From positions 12,666-76,665 of the forward strand of contig BQKZ01001017.1 in NCBI GenBank assembly GCA_036244855.1: DNA of 64,000 nt. Direction: 5' to 3'. The notes beneath the pieces were generated by a model. It had not been told where the DNA came from. It was given only the letters and a program-made list of their open reading frames with translations, and searched no databases. The DNA comes from Temnopleurus reevesii. Lineage: Eukaryota; Echinodermata; Echinoidea; Temnopleuroida; Temnopleuridae. Positions 42,101-50,369 of this stretch are shown here, one piece after another. A program made the position numbers and the translations under genes. The first letter of the stretch is position 1. Every line of letters starts with the position of its first letter.

Positions 42101-45100
42101 AAAGTCATTAACATGCCAAAGTCATTAACATGCCAAATTCAGATGACAATCATGAAATTTAGCAGGATGTTATGTCTTATTAAAATGGCAGTAAATGACA
42201 GAAAAACAACCCTTTTAAAGAGATTAAAGAGAACAAAATTAGCAAGAGAATAAACAGAATAAAGAAAAATCAGGTTTCTATACATTTAGGTTTACACCGC
42301 TCAATGTTTATTGTTGTGGTGAATAGTAAAACGTGTAAAAATCAATGCAGAGCTGCCAACCATTCCAAAATATATGCATAAGACCTGTGTATTTCAGTAC
42401 TTATTCAAAGATATCATCACAAGTGAATGGCTGAAAGTATGGTTATTGTTGTCATGTTTACGAGCACTTTTGTCCAGGTGTTGCATTATTCACATTCTAA
42501 TTTTGACCTCTAGTCTTGTATTCTCTGAAACAGTTGGGAACTCTGGTGATGGTAGATGAATCAGAGTAAATGCAAACAAAAACAACCAAGGTCAAAAACG
42601 AAGAAAGGGTAATTCTTTTTAAATGATTGCATGGGTTATTTTCATTCAAATTTGTTTGGGCATACATGTACATATCCGACATTGTAAAAATGGAATACAA
42701 GAGATCTCAGTATTTCTGCACTTTCTTACAGTGTACATGTACATGATCATGAACATGCCAATCTGTTCCCTACAGTGCATTATAAAGCAAGCAGTCTACT
42801 GCGTACTGCTGATCAAAACACAGAACTCGTTGGGCATAAATAAGCCAGTGATGTCATCTTGGCGCATGCATAACTGCACTCATCAGCTTGTACATAGAGC
42901 ACTGTGTGTCACGACTGCCTGTATGCAGTGCATACTGTCTGTAAACGCAGGGGCTCTTCTTTGCACGTACAATGTATGTGTGCACTGTACAATGAAGCAG
43001 CGAGTCAGTCGCTGAGCACAATATGGGCGTATGGATAAACATGGGTGTGGGTACCAACATTGGGCAGGTCTTTGTTGGCGAAGCCATACGTGTGTGTTCT
43101 GCATTTTTTTGCAAGAAAACGGTAAAAGCAGAACTATTCAAACACTTGTGAATGAATATGATATCCATCAAACTGTTGTATTACAATTAGCACAATGTTT
43201 GAAAACAAAATATATTCACTGTACAGTATACAATGTATGCATATTCAGAAATAATAATCCCTCCCTGACATTATGTAATTGCAGTATCTTTTGTGTCTCC
43301 TGGTAATGAACTAGGCCTAATGGTGAAAGTGCAGCATACTGGAAATGGTTGCAAGCTGCTCTCCTTTAAGAAATAGTTATTTCAAGCCACTGTAAATCAT
43401 TATGATATAGGTTATTTTTCAATTATGGTCGGCCTGCATGTTTGTTTTCACAGTCATTACAGATCAGATAATCAGTGAAATTTCCTGCTAATAAGCATTT
43501 TAACTTGATATAAAACATGTAAAAGAAACATCAGTGAGAAGTGGAAGAGTGTTAGCACAATGTGGATTTACAAATTTCTCAGTGAATCACCTTTTTAATC
43601 CAGGGCTTTTAGCCTTCAAGTAAACATATAAATGATATATTTTATAGACCATAAAAATTGTCAAAAAAGGACTTTGTGATGTTTCATTTTACAGTAGTGT
43701 TCTACTCATGAAACTTAAAAAATCATGATTTATGTTTGCCTAGTCACATAATTCTGGATTTCAAGTTTGGAACAATGTTTCTCATGAGCGTTGAGTAATT
43801 CAATTGAGGAATTACAAGCACATGATTCAGTTTTAGCATTCATTGACACTGCACAAGTATCAATTTCTTCAAGAACATGAAGGAATTGATATTGTGCTTG
43901 CACTATCCAAGGCAATGGTAAGTTCATAAAGATCATTCCATGCATGTAGACTTGATTATATGTTCATCCACATAGCTTCCAGACAGAATACATTATTTTT
44001 GCAGCAAGGTAACTTTTATGCAACACAAATGGGAAAAAGGGAAAAAGCTGCAAAAAATCTCCAGGCCAGTGTGGTAAACATTGAGGCCAGTAGGTAAAAT
44101 ATACTACACCCAAGGCCTGGCCTTCCATTACCTTATTGCCCCGACATACATACACTATAAATAATCACCTCTAACAACTTGTTTTCAACAATATTGAGCA
44201 AAAGTTTGATTTCATTCTTCAAAGGCATGGACGATCTTTCTTTTCATGTATTAAGCTCAGATAAGAGTGACAGGTAAAGGTGTATGAAAGTGCAGGGAAT
44301 AATTTTACTTTTCAAATTTGATTAGCTGTTTTAGACATAGAGGAAACTTTTCGATTTCTTTACTATACAGTTATATGTGAAACAATTGCTATACAAAATA
44401 TAATTTGTATAGCAATCTTGCTCAAATGCATAGCAAATTGCGATGTGATACCAGGAAAAAGATTCCCTGAAGTGAAACAGAACAGTCAAGGTATAAAGAC
44501 TAGTAGTTCCCTAAAGACAAACAGTACACATCAATGACACGTTCGCAGATTCTTGACAGATCCAAGTTATCGAGATCTTGTGACAATGAGCTATAGGAAC
44601 CTGTTCATTACACTGAACCCTACAAATAGATTGCTCATCGTGCTTTTAGAACAAGCCTTGAACAATAATATCTACTACAGACTGGAAAGACTCAATGAAT
44701 GAGCTTTTTCAGAAAACTGACAATAGGTCAACCAAGTAGGCTGCACCTATAAGCAAACTTTGGTCCTCATTTATTTACAGAGCAATTGAAAGTAAATGGT
44801 ATCTTTGTGAAAAATTGGTGCATGAATAGGAATAGATTTCTTTCCTTCCAACCAGGATTTTTTTTTTAAATGAGAATAGTCTGCTTTGAAACCTACAAAA
44901 AATCAGAAAATTCAAACAGTTTATTTATAGGCTGGTACATGTATAACAATAGATGCAAATTCTATACATTTTTTGTACACACAGATTGTTATTGACAATC
45001 CACAAGCTTTACACAGGGCTTGCCAGGCATATCAACAAGTAATGCATCCAAATTGGATTCCAAGTATAGAAGTTCAATTGTTACTAACCAGTTTAAAAAT

Positions 45101-47491
45101 ACCATGTAACTTCAGGTACAATCATTGGCAAAATCAAGCATAAATTTGAATCTATTTAAGTAAACCTGCATTTTACAGTACATGTAGGACTACTATCACA
45201 AAAAGGAGAAAAGTTTGTCTTGTCATAGACGTTTTGAGTAGTACATGATTGGATGAACTACATTGAACCACAAAAATCAAAATAAATTGAATCGTTCTTC
45301 TCTTTGAACTGCTTGCTTCTAAAATAGAAGCTCAAGATCAAGTACAATGCCCAGGTATCAAGCTCAACACTGGATTACTGAGCAGTCCTCATACAGTACT
45401 TGTATCTCATAATGTACACCACATGGATAAGCTGCTTTTCTGTAATTAGGGATTATTTGCCCAAGCCCCTTAATACCTTGGTTAGGAAGCTACACTTAAA
45501 TTGTACTGTAAATTAACTACACAATGGGATTAAGTTGAGGGATTAACTCTCTTGACTGCCTGTTGCTGTCACACCCCTTTCTGTAATTTAAGTAAAATAT
45601 GACGTGCTAGAATTTATAGCCTCACTCATACTGTGCACGGAGGCTTTTAACGACTTGAATATCATATTCCAAGGTGTTGTAACAGGAACTTGAAAATATA
45701 TTTTAAAACATGCCTCCATAAATTTCTATAGATGCAAATTCAACTTCTGAAATGATGAGTCATGTAAATAAACATTATACCCTACATGATTGTTTAGAAA
45801 TTAATGTACATGATGCTTGCACCAACAAATTTTTTAAAAAATTCTTCCTCAAACAAACTTGATTCCTACAGGTATCTGACTATTAAATCCCTACAGGTAT
45901 CTGAATATTAAATCATACAATCACACATGATCGAAAGGGGAATTTCCTGTATGACTGTACAAACACAACAGGACATTCTTACCCAGACCTTATCATCACA
46001 CAATCACAATCAGGGTAAAAAATACTCCTTTTTTTTACCAACTGTAATGACTATCTTGGCGCTCACAGAGGTTACTTGTACCATGGAAGTATCCATGCTT
46101 GTACAGTGTATTTCTAATTTATTTTTTGAGGAATAATCACTTCTTGCTCCGGTAGTTTGCTTGAAAAGGTTCTTTTCTTCAAAGCATTTTTGTACAGGGG
46201 TTTATAGAGCTCCCTCCAAGTAATATGCAAACCATTCCAGAATATAAGTTAAAAATGAAAATGTGCATAATGCGACAGCCAACAGAAATCAGGACACTAC
46301 ACGTTTTCTTGACCATTCACTTGGATGATTTCAAATGAGGGAAGGAATGATTTTCGACAAAGTAAACAACTTCATTAAGGCTTTCTCAATAGCTAGAAAC
46401 ACACAAAAGAAATTTACATTGCTCTTATTCTTTGGAAAAATGTCAATTAGGCCTCATACAATAAATGGGATGTTACTTTGTGTACCCCATTGGAATTAAG
46501 CCTTGTCGGCTTTTAGGGTTATCCAGTCATGTATGTATGACAAATATATCAAATCAAATCAAATCACACTTTCTATTGTGAGCAATCATGAGCAACTTGA
46601 AGGCTTGAATGGAGCTGTTTACTTTGTCCCAAATCCTTTGTTCCTTCTGCTCACAGTGAAATAGTGGGCCAGAAGCATCATTCACCAGCCCTTCATTTCA
46701 GCTTCCCAGTGTGCTTGTACACAAAGGGTGATTCATATTGAATTCAGAGCCTCTTTGCATAAGCAATAATGATCTTCTACATGAACTACCCAGAGACAAA
46801 CCGACCCCATTAGGCAACTATGACTAATCTCCAACTCTGATTACTGTCCTCCAGCAAAGGTTACCACCACTGGGGATACGCAACAGTGAGAGTTTTCGCA
46901 CCTGAGCCCCATTTCATAGATCTTGTCATAAAGATAAAGCGACCACAATGATACACATTACTGAACTGTAACCCCCAGATGCAAGTTGCTACATTTTATT
47001 CTATTCAGTAAGTTCTGGTCAGTAATAAAAGTTCATCATTTCTAATAATTTTTCTAAATGGAAAAGACAGCTAGGAATGGATGCTGTGATAGATGTGACA
47101 AACTGTTCATGATGTTTTTTTTTTTTAAATATTGATTTGAACAGAATACTGTTCATGTATTGTAGAGGAATTGATTTCAGTACATGTATGCTTTAAATAC
47201 TGAACCTCTTGTGTCACATTAAAAAAATCTTGGAAAAACATCTCAAATTTGTTGACTCGTCTTGAGATTCAAGTGAGACTTGCTTCATGGCTAAAAGATG
47301 TTGCCATGGTTTCATTCACATCAAAAAATATCATTAAGAAATACCTAAATCTAAAAAAGATATCAATTTAACATGCATGCCAGTATGATGATTTCATGCA
47401 AAACATCCCACTTACCTAGGTAGATGTCCCCAAAAGAACCGCTGCCAATTTTGCGACCTAGCCGGTACTTATTTCCAACTCTGAGCTCCAT
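1..47491 (-). CDS. CSNK1D/E-like: Casein kinase 1 delta/epsilon, seven coding exons, 3' end beyond the left edge
   Basis: Serine/threonine protein kinase of the CK1 family, which acts in Wnt/Hedgehog signalling, circadian timing (PER phosphorylation) and DNA repair, in cytosol, nucleus and centrosome. Exons on the minus strand are 47491-47416, 40318-40208, 24891-24743, 20981-20753, 8456-8286, 1852-1704 and 116-1, with intron phases 1,1,0,1,1,0. They sum to 1001 nt with no stop, giving residues 1-333. Residue numbering matches human CK1 delta without gaps through F295: P-loop GSGSFG at 16-21, lysine K38, gatekeeper M82, HRD aspartate D128, DFG at 149-151, R178 (the residue changed in the hamster tau mutant) and the KKQKYEK basic motif near 221-227. 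The start MELRVGNKY is the family's standard N-terminus. The vertebrate delta/epsilon split cannot be assigned here, and invertebrates usually have one gene. The family's usual length is about 415 residues, so roughly 80 lie outside. Introns are very large (15.3 kb for intron 2). Confidence 0.96.
341..440. mobile_element. Short foldback (MITE-like) element
   Basis: Arms AAGACTTTAAGATCGACTGG (341-360) and CCAGTTGATCTTAAAGTCTT (417-436) are inverted copies with one mismatch, and the pairing continues inward (GTATC/GATAC, CTTCTTGTGCG/CGCAAGAA). It is non-coding and about 100 bp. Confidence 0.6.
1031..1138 (-). pseudogene. Truncated copy of CK1 exon 6
   Basis: Encodes [20 protein letters not shown] then [14 protein letters not shown] with an intact GTAAGT donor, but begins mid-exon with no acceptor. 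It differs from the real exon by at least two amino-acid changes (L to V, T to P). It sits between two copies of an AT-rich direct repeat (902-980 and 1139-1210). Flanking blocks at 470-590 and 1216-1340 are also duplicated, so the exon fragment belongs to a larger tandem duplication. Confidence 0.85.
1380..1632 (-). mobile_element. tRNA-derived SINE, uninterrupted copy
   Basis: On the minus strand the head holds a Pol III A box (GGCTCAGTGGTAGAGCG) and B box (GGGTTCAATCCCC). The body carries GGGACCATCTGCCTTCTTGC, and the tail GGTAAATAAGAGATATTATT ends in a TTA repeat. The same SINE occurs at 33030-33875, split there by an insertion. The acceptor stem does not close, so it is not a working tRNA. 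Confidence 0.85.
1704..1852 (-). CDS. CSNK1D/E-like: CK1 delta/epsilon coding exon 6 (end of kinase domain)
   Basis: Encodes residues 246-295, [20 protein letters not shown] then [20 protein letters not shown] and [10 protein letters not shown], closing the kinase domain at the usual phenylalanine 295. Acceptor is GTACAG and donor GTAAGT. A partial copy of this exon lies 660 bases further into the next intron (1031-1138). Confidence 0.95.
2400..3060. repeat. Diverged tandem repeat, about three units of 210-235 bp
   Basis: The tract AGGAACATGCTCCCATTGCA (2523) recurs as AGAAACATGCTCCAAATGAA (2731) and AGAAATATGTTCTTATTGCA (2966). Flanking sequence (GAACTTTGCCGTGTGGTGCA, GACAGATA) also recurs. 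Low identity; an old array. Confidence 0.6.
5061..5267. mobile_element. GGCGGGTTTAC-family MITE, copy 1
   Basis: Terminal inverted repeats GGAGGGTTTAC and GTAAACCCCCC. The interior shares ATACTTGGAATCCAGTTTGC and TTGTGTTAGAGGTATGCATA with the copy at 52310-52527. Confidence 0.7.
6645..6950 (-). mobile_element. tRNA-derived SINE, second family
   Basis: The minus-strand head contains an A box (TAGTGTAGTGATTCTG) and B box (GGTTCGAATCCC). The 3' end reads GCGCTATATAAAAGCCGTTC and then a TTA-type tail. A related tail occurs at 9600-9680. Confidence 0.8.
8286..8456 (-). CDS. CSNK1D/E-like: CK1 delta/epsilon coding exon 5
   Basis: Encodes residues 189-246: [20 protein letters not shown] then [20 protein letters not shown] and [17 protein letters not shown]. 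It covers the C-lobe with the basic KKQKYEK motif tied in this family to nuclear or centrosomal targeting. Acceptor is TTGCAG and donor GTGAGT. The serine after GY, where vertebrates have proline, comes from the exon end TCAC and is followed by a split proline codon. Confidence 0.96.
9171..9482. mobile_element. MITE with perfect 62-bp terminal inverted repeats
   Basis: Arms 9171-9232 and 9421-9482 are exact inverted copies beginning GGCCCGTATTCTGATAGCAG. Flanks are TAT on both sides, fitting a TA or TAT target duplication. The interior has no open frame. The perfect arms imply recent insertion or strong sequence correction. A diverged relative of the arm lies near 56650-56745. Confidence 0.9.
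9600..9680 (-). mobile_element. SINE 3' tail fragment
   Basis: On the minus strand, GTGCTTTGAATCTTACC then AAGGGCTTTATAAATGCAAA and a TTA repeat. It resembles the tail of the SINE at 6645-6950 but lacks a tRNA-like head. Confidence 0.55.
11904..12088. repeat. Foldback with 27-bp arms
   Basis: TCCAGTTGAGGACTCTGTGT plus TCTAATA (11904-11930) is inverted at 12062-12088 with one mismatch. The spacer is 131 bp. No terminal duplication recognised. Confidence 0.7.
12621..13480. repeat. Direct repeat copy A, left of the assembly gap
   Basis: Near-identical to 14214-15100. Differences are scattered substitutions and small indels, for example a T-run present only in the right copy at about 14840. Together with the gap between them this looks like two haplotypes placed in series. 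Confidence 0.85.
13496..13932. mobile_element. MITE-like insertion present in only one of two duplicated blocks
   Basis: Sequence starting GGGGCGGTATTCTGAAAACT interrupts copy A after GACTGCA. The matching point in copy B (15090-15105) continues uninterrupted. Internal tracts (GGTATTCTCAAAACTATGTT, ACTTAACACAGTTTTGGTAT) are inverted relative to each other. The far end is hidden by the gap. Confidence 0.65.
13933..14213. other. Assembly gap (281 N)
   Basis: Run of N between the two copies of the 0.85 kb duplicated block. Frames reading through it carry no information. Confidence 0.99.
14214..15100. repeat. Direct repeat copy B, right of the assembly gap
   Basis: Counterpart of 12621-13480. 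It begins directly at the gap edge with ACGACGCAAACTGTAAACAG. Confidence 0.85.
16017..16226. mobile_element. TACTGTATAAGC-family MITE, diverged copy
   Basis: From GTACTGTAAATGCCAATATT to AAAATTTCAGCTCATGCAG. It shares the GCGAAAAT...AAAACCAC and TTGTACACAAGTCTA tracts with copies at 25805, 27702, 32698 and 54425. Confidence 0.65.
16303..16452. mobile_element. GGGGTGTTG-family foldback, copy 1
   Basis: Ends GGGGTGTTGCTCATAACTTT and TTTTGAACACCCCC are inverted. The interior is rich in GCGC and in AGTTGCAGTTGATTTG, as in the copies at 34560 and 47638. Confidence 0.7.
16550..17032. mobile_element. GC-rich foldback element with long perfect central palindrome
   Basis: Ends TAGACCCCGGTTACA and (inverted) TAGACCCTGGTTAGA. 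The interior repeats GGGCTAGCCC-type blocks in both orientations. At the centre, 16769-16816 and 16827-16874 are exact 48-bp inverted copies around a 10-bp spacer. It is much richer in G+C than the surrounding intron. No coding capacity. Confidence 0.85.
17827..18020. mobile_element. GGCGGGTTTAC-family MITE, diverged inverted copy
   Basis: In inverse orientation to the copy at 52310, with GGTTGCTCTTGACCACCAGA, AACATAGCAACAAGTAATGC and CTGGATTCCAAGTAT. The ends are eroded. Confidence 0.55.
20753..20981 (-). CDS. CSNK1D/E-like: CK1 delta/epsilon coding exon 4 (catalytic and activation loops)
   Basis: Encodes residues 113-189, starting [20 protein letters not shown]. The HRD aspartate is D128 and DFG is 149-151. 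The CK1 signature [16 protein letters not shown] sits at 172-187. Acceptor is ACACAG and donor GTAAGT. It joins exon 5 through a split glutamate codon (G plus AG). Confidence 0.97.
20982..24742 (-). other. CK1 intron 3
   Basis: Contains the fossil exon 3 array (23942-24687) and, at 22440-22530, a retroelement-like 3' end (AAAAATAAAAGTTAATTGAA then GAATT repeats). The remainder is AT-rich with no recognised feature. Confidence 0.8.
23942..24687 (-). pseudogene. Array of five partial, decayed copies of CK1 exon 3
   Basis: Copies of the 3' part of exon 3 with the adjoining donor and intron lie at 24687-24597, 24520-24431, 24351-24263, 24170-24101 and 24031-23942. The nearest keeps [20 protein letters not shown] but has lost the last 24 bases including the donor GT. 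The next two have an in-exon insertion and AT in place of the donor GT. The fourth lacks FTLK and has a GC donor. The farthest is frameshifted but keeps GT. None has a convincing acceptor: upstream is purine-rich on the minus strand. Decay broadly increases with distance from the real exon. The second and third flank the N at 24369 and may be one copy seen twice. Confidence 0.85.
24743..24891 (-). CDS. CSNK1D/E-like: CK1 delta/epsilon coding exon 3
   Basis: Encodes residues 63-112, [20 protein letters not shown] then [20 protein letters not shown] and [10 protein letters not shown]. It holds the hinge and gatekeeper M82. Acceptor TTTTTGCAG and donor GTAAGC are intact. It is the functional member of a decaying array: five partial copies of its 3' half lie downstream in the intron (23942-24687). 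Confidence 0.96.
25414..27019. repeat. 1.6 kb direct repeat, left copy
   Basis: From TATAGTCCTCCACATCCCTC to ACTTGAAACAAATTGTGCAG. It matches 27304-28950 with scattered differences, including indels of tens of bases near 26130 and 26420. Confidence 0.85.
25805..26010. mobile_element. TACTGTATAAGC-family MITE
   Basis: Ends TACTGTATAAAGCTAATATT and AATTTCAGCTTAAGATACTG are inverted. The interior has TTTGGCGTACAGATATTT, TCTGACCAGTTTGCACATTG and GCGAAATTAGG. Fits a TA-target Tc1/mariner-type MITE. A second copy at 27702-27902 belongs to the duplicated block. Confidence 0.8.
27304..28950. repeat. 1.6 kb direct repeat, right copy
   Basis: Begins one base after the N at 27303 and parallels 25414-27019. 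It lacks the palindromic insertion seen at about 26410-26450 but has an extra AGGCCAGAAAAAATGAAG tract at 28066. Confidence 0.85.
27702..27902. mobile_element. TACTGTATAAGC-family MITE
   Basis: Inverted ends TTACTGTATAAGCTAATAG and AATTTCAGCTTATACAGTAT. Likely the allelic counterpart of the copy at 25805. Confidence 0.8.
31941..32113. mobile_element. CAGTCAAAC-type MITE
   Basis: TACAGTCAAACATACTTTAG at the left is matched by inverted AACAGGTTTGACTGTA at the right. The interior has repeated AAAGACCACCT-type tracts. This is the Tc1/mariner-type terminal motif. Confidence 0.75.
32698..32890. mobile_element. TACTGTATAAGC-family MITE, inverted copy
   Basis: From ACAAGCTGAAATTTTCATGG to GGCTAATACAATTATAGACA. 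It contains CCAAGACCGC-type and TGTACACTGTCAAAGAGGTG tracts in inverse orientation to the copy at 25805. Confidence 0.7.
33030..33875 (+). mobile_element. tRNA-derived SINE split by a nested insertion
   Basis: Head GGACATGTGTAGCTCAGTGG with A box at 33039-33056 and B box GGTTCGATCC at 33086-33095. The body TTGGGACCATCTGCCTTCTT continues to the insertion at 33164. It resumes at 33771 with GAATAGAAGGGTAACAATAA and ends GGGTAAATAAGAGATATTAT. Same family as 1380-1632. Confidence 0.88.
33160..33770. mobile_element. TTAA-flanked foldback element inside a SINE
   Basis: TTAA at 33160-33163 and 33767-33770 flank 603 bases. Inverted arms of roughly 260 bp begin AGGGGAACCAACCCCTGG and AGGAGAACCAACCCCTGG, and continue through CGACAACTCC-type and GACGTCATGTCGGACAACTC tracts. 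No open frame. The TTAA target fits a piggyBac-mobilised MITE, but the termini do not start with CCC. Confidence 0.85.
34560..34749. mobile_element. GGGGTGTTG-family foldback, copy 2
   Basis: Ends GGGGTGTTGTTCAA (repeated twice in tandem at the left) and TTTTGAACAACACCCCC. The interior contains AATCAACTGCAA repeats and GCGC-rich tracts. It appears to interrupt a TACTGTATAAGC-type element (ATGCAAATATTTTAGC before, TTGTACACAAGTCTAGG after). Confidence 0.75.
35855..36105. mobile_element. Foldback element with GGGTGCTACAA ends
   Basis: GTCGGGGTGCTACAAGAA at the left and TTTGTAGCACCCTGAAT at the right are inverted. The interior has an ACTTGCCC/GGGCAAGT pair. No coding capacity. Confidence 0.6.
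36185..36385. mobile_element. CAGGGAATAATTTTAC-type MITE
   Basis: ACATGTACAGGGAATAATTT at the left and AAATTATTCCCTGCAACCTA then CATGTACATGT at the right are inverted. A related, more diverged copy lies at 44290-44475. Confidence 0.6.
37246..37963. repeat. 0.72 kb direct repeat, left copy
   Basis: From ACGGATGATGGAATAAATTG to GTAACAATTGACAA, ending at the N at 37964. Matches 37965-38732. Confidence 0.85.
37965..38732. repeat. 0.77 kb direct repeat, right copy
   Basis: Begins immediately after the N with ACGGATGATGGAATAAATTG. The middle is diverged with indels; both ends are close matches to the left copy. Confidence 0.85.
40208..40318 (-). CDS. CSNK1D/E-like: CK1 delta/epsilon coding exon 2
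   Basis: Encodes residues 26-63 in phase: [20 protein letters not shown] followed by [17 protein letters not shown]. It contains the ATP-binding lysine (AIK, K38) and the alpha-C helix glutamate in HIESK. Acceptor is CAG before GTAC and donor is GTAAGT. At 111 nt it has the expected phase 1 to phase 1. Confidence 0.95.
44290..44475. mobile_element. CAGGGAATAATTTTAC-type MITE, second copy
   Basis: GTGCAGGGAATAATTTTACT at the left, inverted AAAGATTCCCTGAAGTG at the right. The centre holds the inverted pair TTGCTATACAAAATATAAT/TTTGTATAGCAA. Confidence 0.6.
44925..45130. mobile_element. GGCGGGTTTAC-family MITE, diverged copy
   Basis: Shares ACAAGTAATGCATCCAAATT, GGATTCCAAGTATA and AATACCATGTAACT with the copies at 17827 and 52310. 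The ends are not clear. Confidence 0.5.
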
Positions 47492-47492
47492 C
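47416..47492 (-). CDS. CSNK1D/E-like: CK1 delta/epsilon coding exon 1 (start codon at 47491-47489)
   Basis: Encodes residues 1-25 plus one base of codon 26: [20 protein letters not shown] and on to GDIYL, the glycine-rich loop. The donor is GTAAGT directly after CTAG. The 5' side has a strong acceptor: a long pyrimidine run, then AATAG, one base before the ATG. This indicates a further upstream non-coding exon. Confidence 0.95.
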
Positions 47493-50369
47493 CTATTGAA
47501 TAGAAAAAGACATGAAAAAAAAAGGAGTTGAAAAACAAATTTGTATTACTTGAAATATCTGTGATTTTTTTGCAATTTTTTTCTTCACTGAACATAATCA
47601 AGATCTATACCTCGATTATTCATGTAGAGACTTTACAGGGGATGTTTCTACGAAGTTGCAATCAATCGCAAATCAACTGCAAATCAGTTCCAAGTTCCAA
47701 CATAAATTTTCTTGCACGGTATGCGCTTGTAACCAGACTTACATGACACAATGATGTTGATTGCAACTTTCGAACAACACCCCCTATAAGATTGAAACTG
47801 TTTGTGATAATTTGATAAACCAATTAAACAATTTAACAAAATCTTACTGAAATGTGTTGTTCAAAATTTGCAGTCAATCAAATTGCAAGGTGTAGTTTCA
47901 TATGTGCATTTTATTATTTCTGATGCAAATCATGCCTAAATGAGAATACATGTTTCAATTTGCAACTGATCTGAAGTTGAACTGCGGGCATCAATACATG
48001 CCTTCACGGTTGTTGCAAATGCTATTAAGCATGCTGTTACATCTTTCCAGAAGACCAAGTGACTTTGTGTTGTTTACACTTCGCCAAATCACTTCCGTAA
48101 AAGAGAACAACCGTAAAGGTACATATTGAATTGCAACTTTCCATTCTTCTTGCAAAACCCTCTCACTCAACTGACTAGTGTAAATTATTGTTTCATGAAA
48201 AGTTAGACAAATAAGAATTACATTTCATGATTCTTGTGAAATAGTTCACCCCTTGTTCATTTAGTCCTAGGCTAGGTACAGTATACTGGCGAATCCAGTT
48301 ATGGACACTTAATAATTTCACAATCAATAACTTTGTCAACATGTTAAAGCTGGTTACAATCATGAAAATAAACTGAAATGTTTTTAAGATCTTATCATCA
48401 TTCTAAAAATTCCATACTTGCAGTAATCACTACGCTACATTTTTTTTCTCTCAGTGCGCGTTTTCAATACACGTCAGGTATTACCATACTGTACGGTAAT
48501 TGGATTTTCACTATACAGAATACTGGTGGATCCAGTTACTGAATGCTTTATACATGTAATTTTGCAATCAATAATTTTGTCAACATATTTCAGCTATTTA
48601 CAATCATGAAATGAAATGTTTTCAGATCTCATCATCACTCTAAACACTCCATATTTGCCATAATCGTTGGGCCCAAACATACATGTACATGTACACGCAT
48701 AATAGACCACTTTCATAATGTATTCAAATTTTAAGCACATCTCTTTGTCAAACACACAATGACAAACTATTTGTTGACCTGATACAAAATGATTGTAATT
48801 ATTCAATAAAAGGAATATGGATATCATTCAGTGGTTGTTGCTAGGTTGGTAAAGCTACAATGTTTGTCCAACCTAGCAACATTAATGTATGCAAATGGCA
48901 TTCTGACTGTTGCGCTTTCATTATTTTTGACAGCTTAATACATAGTTCGTCTTGGGGCAAACGTGAATAAATTTAAACACATTACGAAACCGGTCTATTC
49001 TGTAGATGCCCGATTTCAATTTGAGTCCGATATTACCATTCTGTCCAGTAATTGGACTTCCACTGTACTGTACCATACCTAATTGATCTCTGTTGTCAAA
49101 AAGATGCACACAGGATTGGGGAGGTGGTTTACATGACGATTTGGCCATAAGAACTAGGTATTACTCATCAACTGAACTAAGATACAGGGTGCATTGGTTT
49201 TCTTTTTTCCAAGACATTAAAAAAAAAAAAAATTCTTTACAAAATGTGTACCTTTACCGTTGTAAATACCAGGAAGCATAATTATGGGTAGTACAGTTGC
49301 GCACATTGATTACAATGCACGAGTTCACTTCCACACTACAAAAATACCCATAATGCTCCCTGATGAACAACAGCACTAAGTTTAGGCACAATTCTATCCT
49401 TGTTGGGATTTTTACTCCACACAAATACCAGGTGCAGGGAGGTGTTTCACCAACCCCGCCCAGAAAGACTTGAAGAAAGACTTTACGCACGACGTACTAC
49501 AGTCCCGGTTCTTGTGCTGAATCATCAAGAATCTTACACATTAAAGTTGTTAACAAATTAACAAATAATGGGCAAAACCATGAAAACCGGAGAATAGATC
49601 GCGTGCGCACGTCACATTAAAATGGTAAACATTGGCGGCAGAAGTCCAAAATATACACAGGTAACATCAGAACAAAACAGGTCAAAAAGCAAGTTAAATA
49701 AATTTTATACACATAATAATGGGTTTAATTGTTATTTGCTTTCCCCTGTTTCCATATTTCAAGAAATTCATTGACAACGTAATTTATTTTTACGTTAAAA
49801 AGTGCAAACTTGTACTTGTCTTTGCAAACGTTTCGTAGTCACATCTGGTGCAAAAATCGGCCAAAAATCATCACCGACGCACTGCTGCACGCTTCCATAG
49901 GATTGTACACCAATTGAATACAGCGCGCAACGCTAGCCCCTAAACTCTCTGACTTTTTTGCCCAATTAATGTAGCCTACTCCAGTCTTTCTTTTTTAACT
50001 TTAATTCGTGCGTACGGTATATTTTGGAACGACTTAGTTAATTGGTGAAGACAACATCAATAAAATAAACAAATGTTAAAAATCTATTCTACTAGCTACT
50101 AAATGTAAAGACAACAATTATCAAAGGCAGAAAACCTTCATTTCCTACACTGGTTCGATTAGGCCAAGTCCTACGACAGGCTACGTGATGATAGCAAATT
50201 CACTGCGCAGTGCCAGCTCCGTGTGTAGTCTGTAGAATAGATCGCCCGGCGTAAACAGCTGGGTTATTTCAGATCAGCCTCTGCTCAGTTGACGATCGTC
50301 GATACACAGGAGAGCCGACACAGCAACATAAACAACAAATGACAATCCCTTGTAAAATCGAAATCTTAC
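47493..50369 (-). other. Probable CK1 5' UTR intron
   Basis: Non-coding. Contains a GGGGTGTTG-family foldback (47638-47787), a diverged tandem pair (48275-48440/48515-48670, sharing CAATCAATAA and TTTGTCAACAT tracts), a short hairpin (GTTGCTAGGTTGG/CCAACCTAGCAAC, 48838-48886) and a fragment related to the foldback at 341-440 (49440-49500). Confidence 0.55.
47638..47787. mobile_element. GGGGTGTTG-family foldback, copy 3
   Basis: From GGGGATGTTTCTACGAAGTT to TTTCGAACAACACCCCCTA. Interior GCAATCAATCGCAAATCAAC matches the other copies. Confidence 0.65.

Larger units (their letters stand above)
40319..47415 (-). other. CK1 intron 1
   Basis: 7.1 kb with no exon recognised. Contains a diverged tandem pair at 41600-41800 (GCAAGCGCAAATGAGGTTT/GCAAGCGCAAATCAGGTTT), a 19-bp tandem at 42103-42140, a CAGGGAATAAT-type element (44290-44475), a GGCGGGTTTAC-type relative (44925-45130), a 24-bp tandem at 45868-45915 and a retroelement-like tail (CAAATCAAATCAAATC, 46545-46565). 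Confidence 0.8.
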
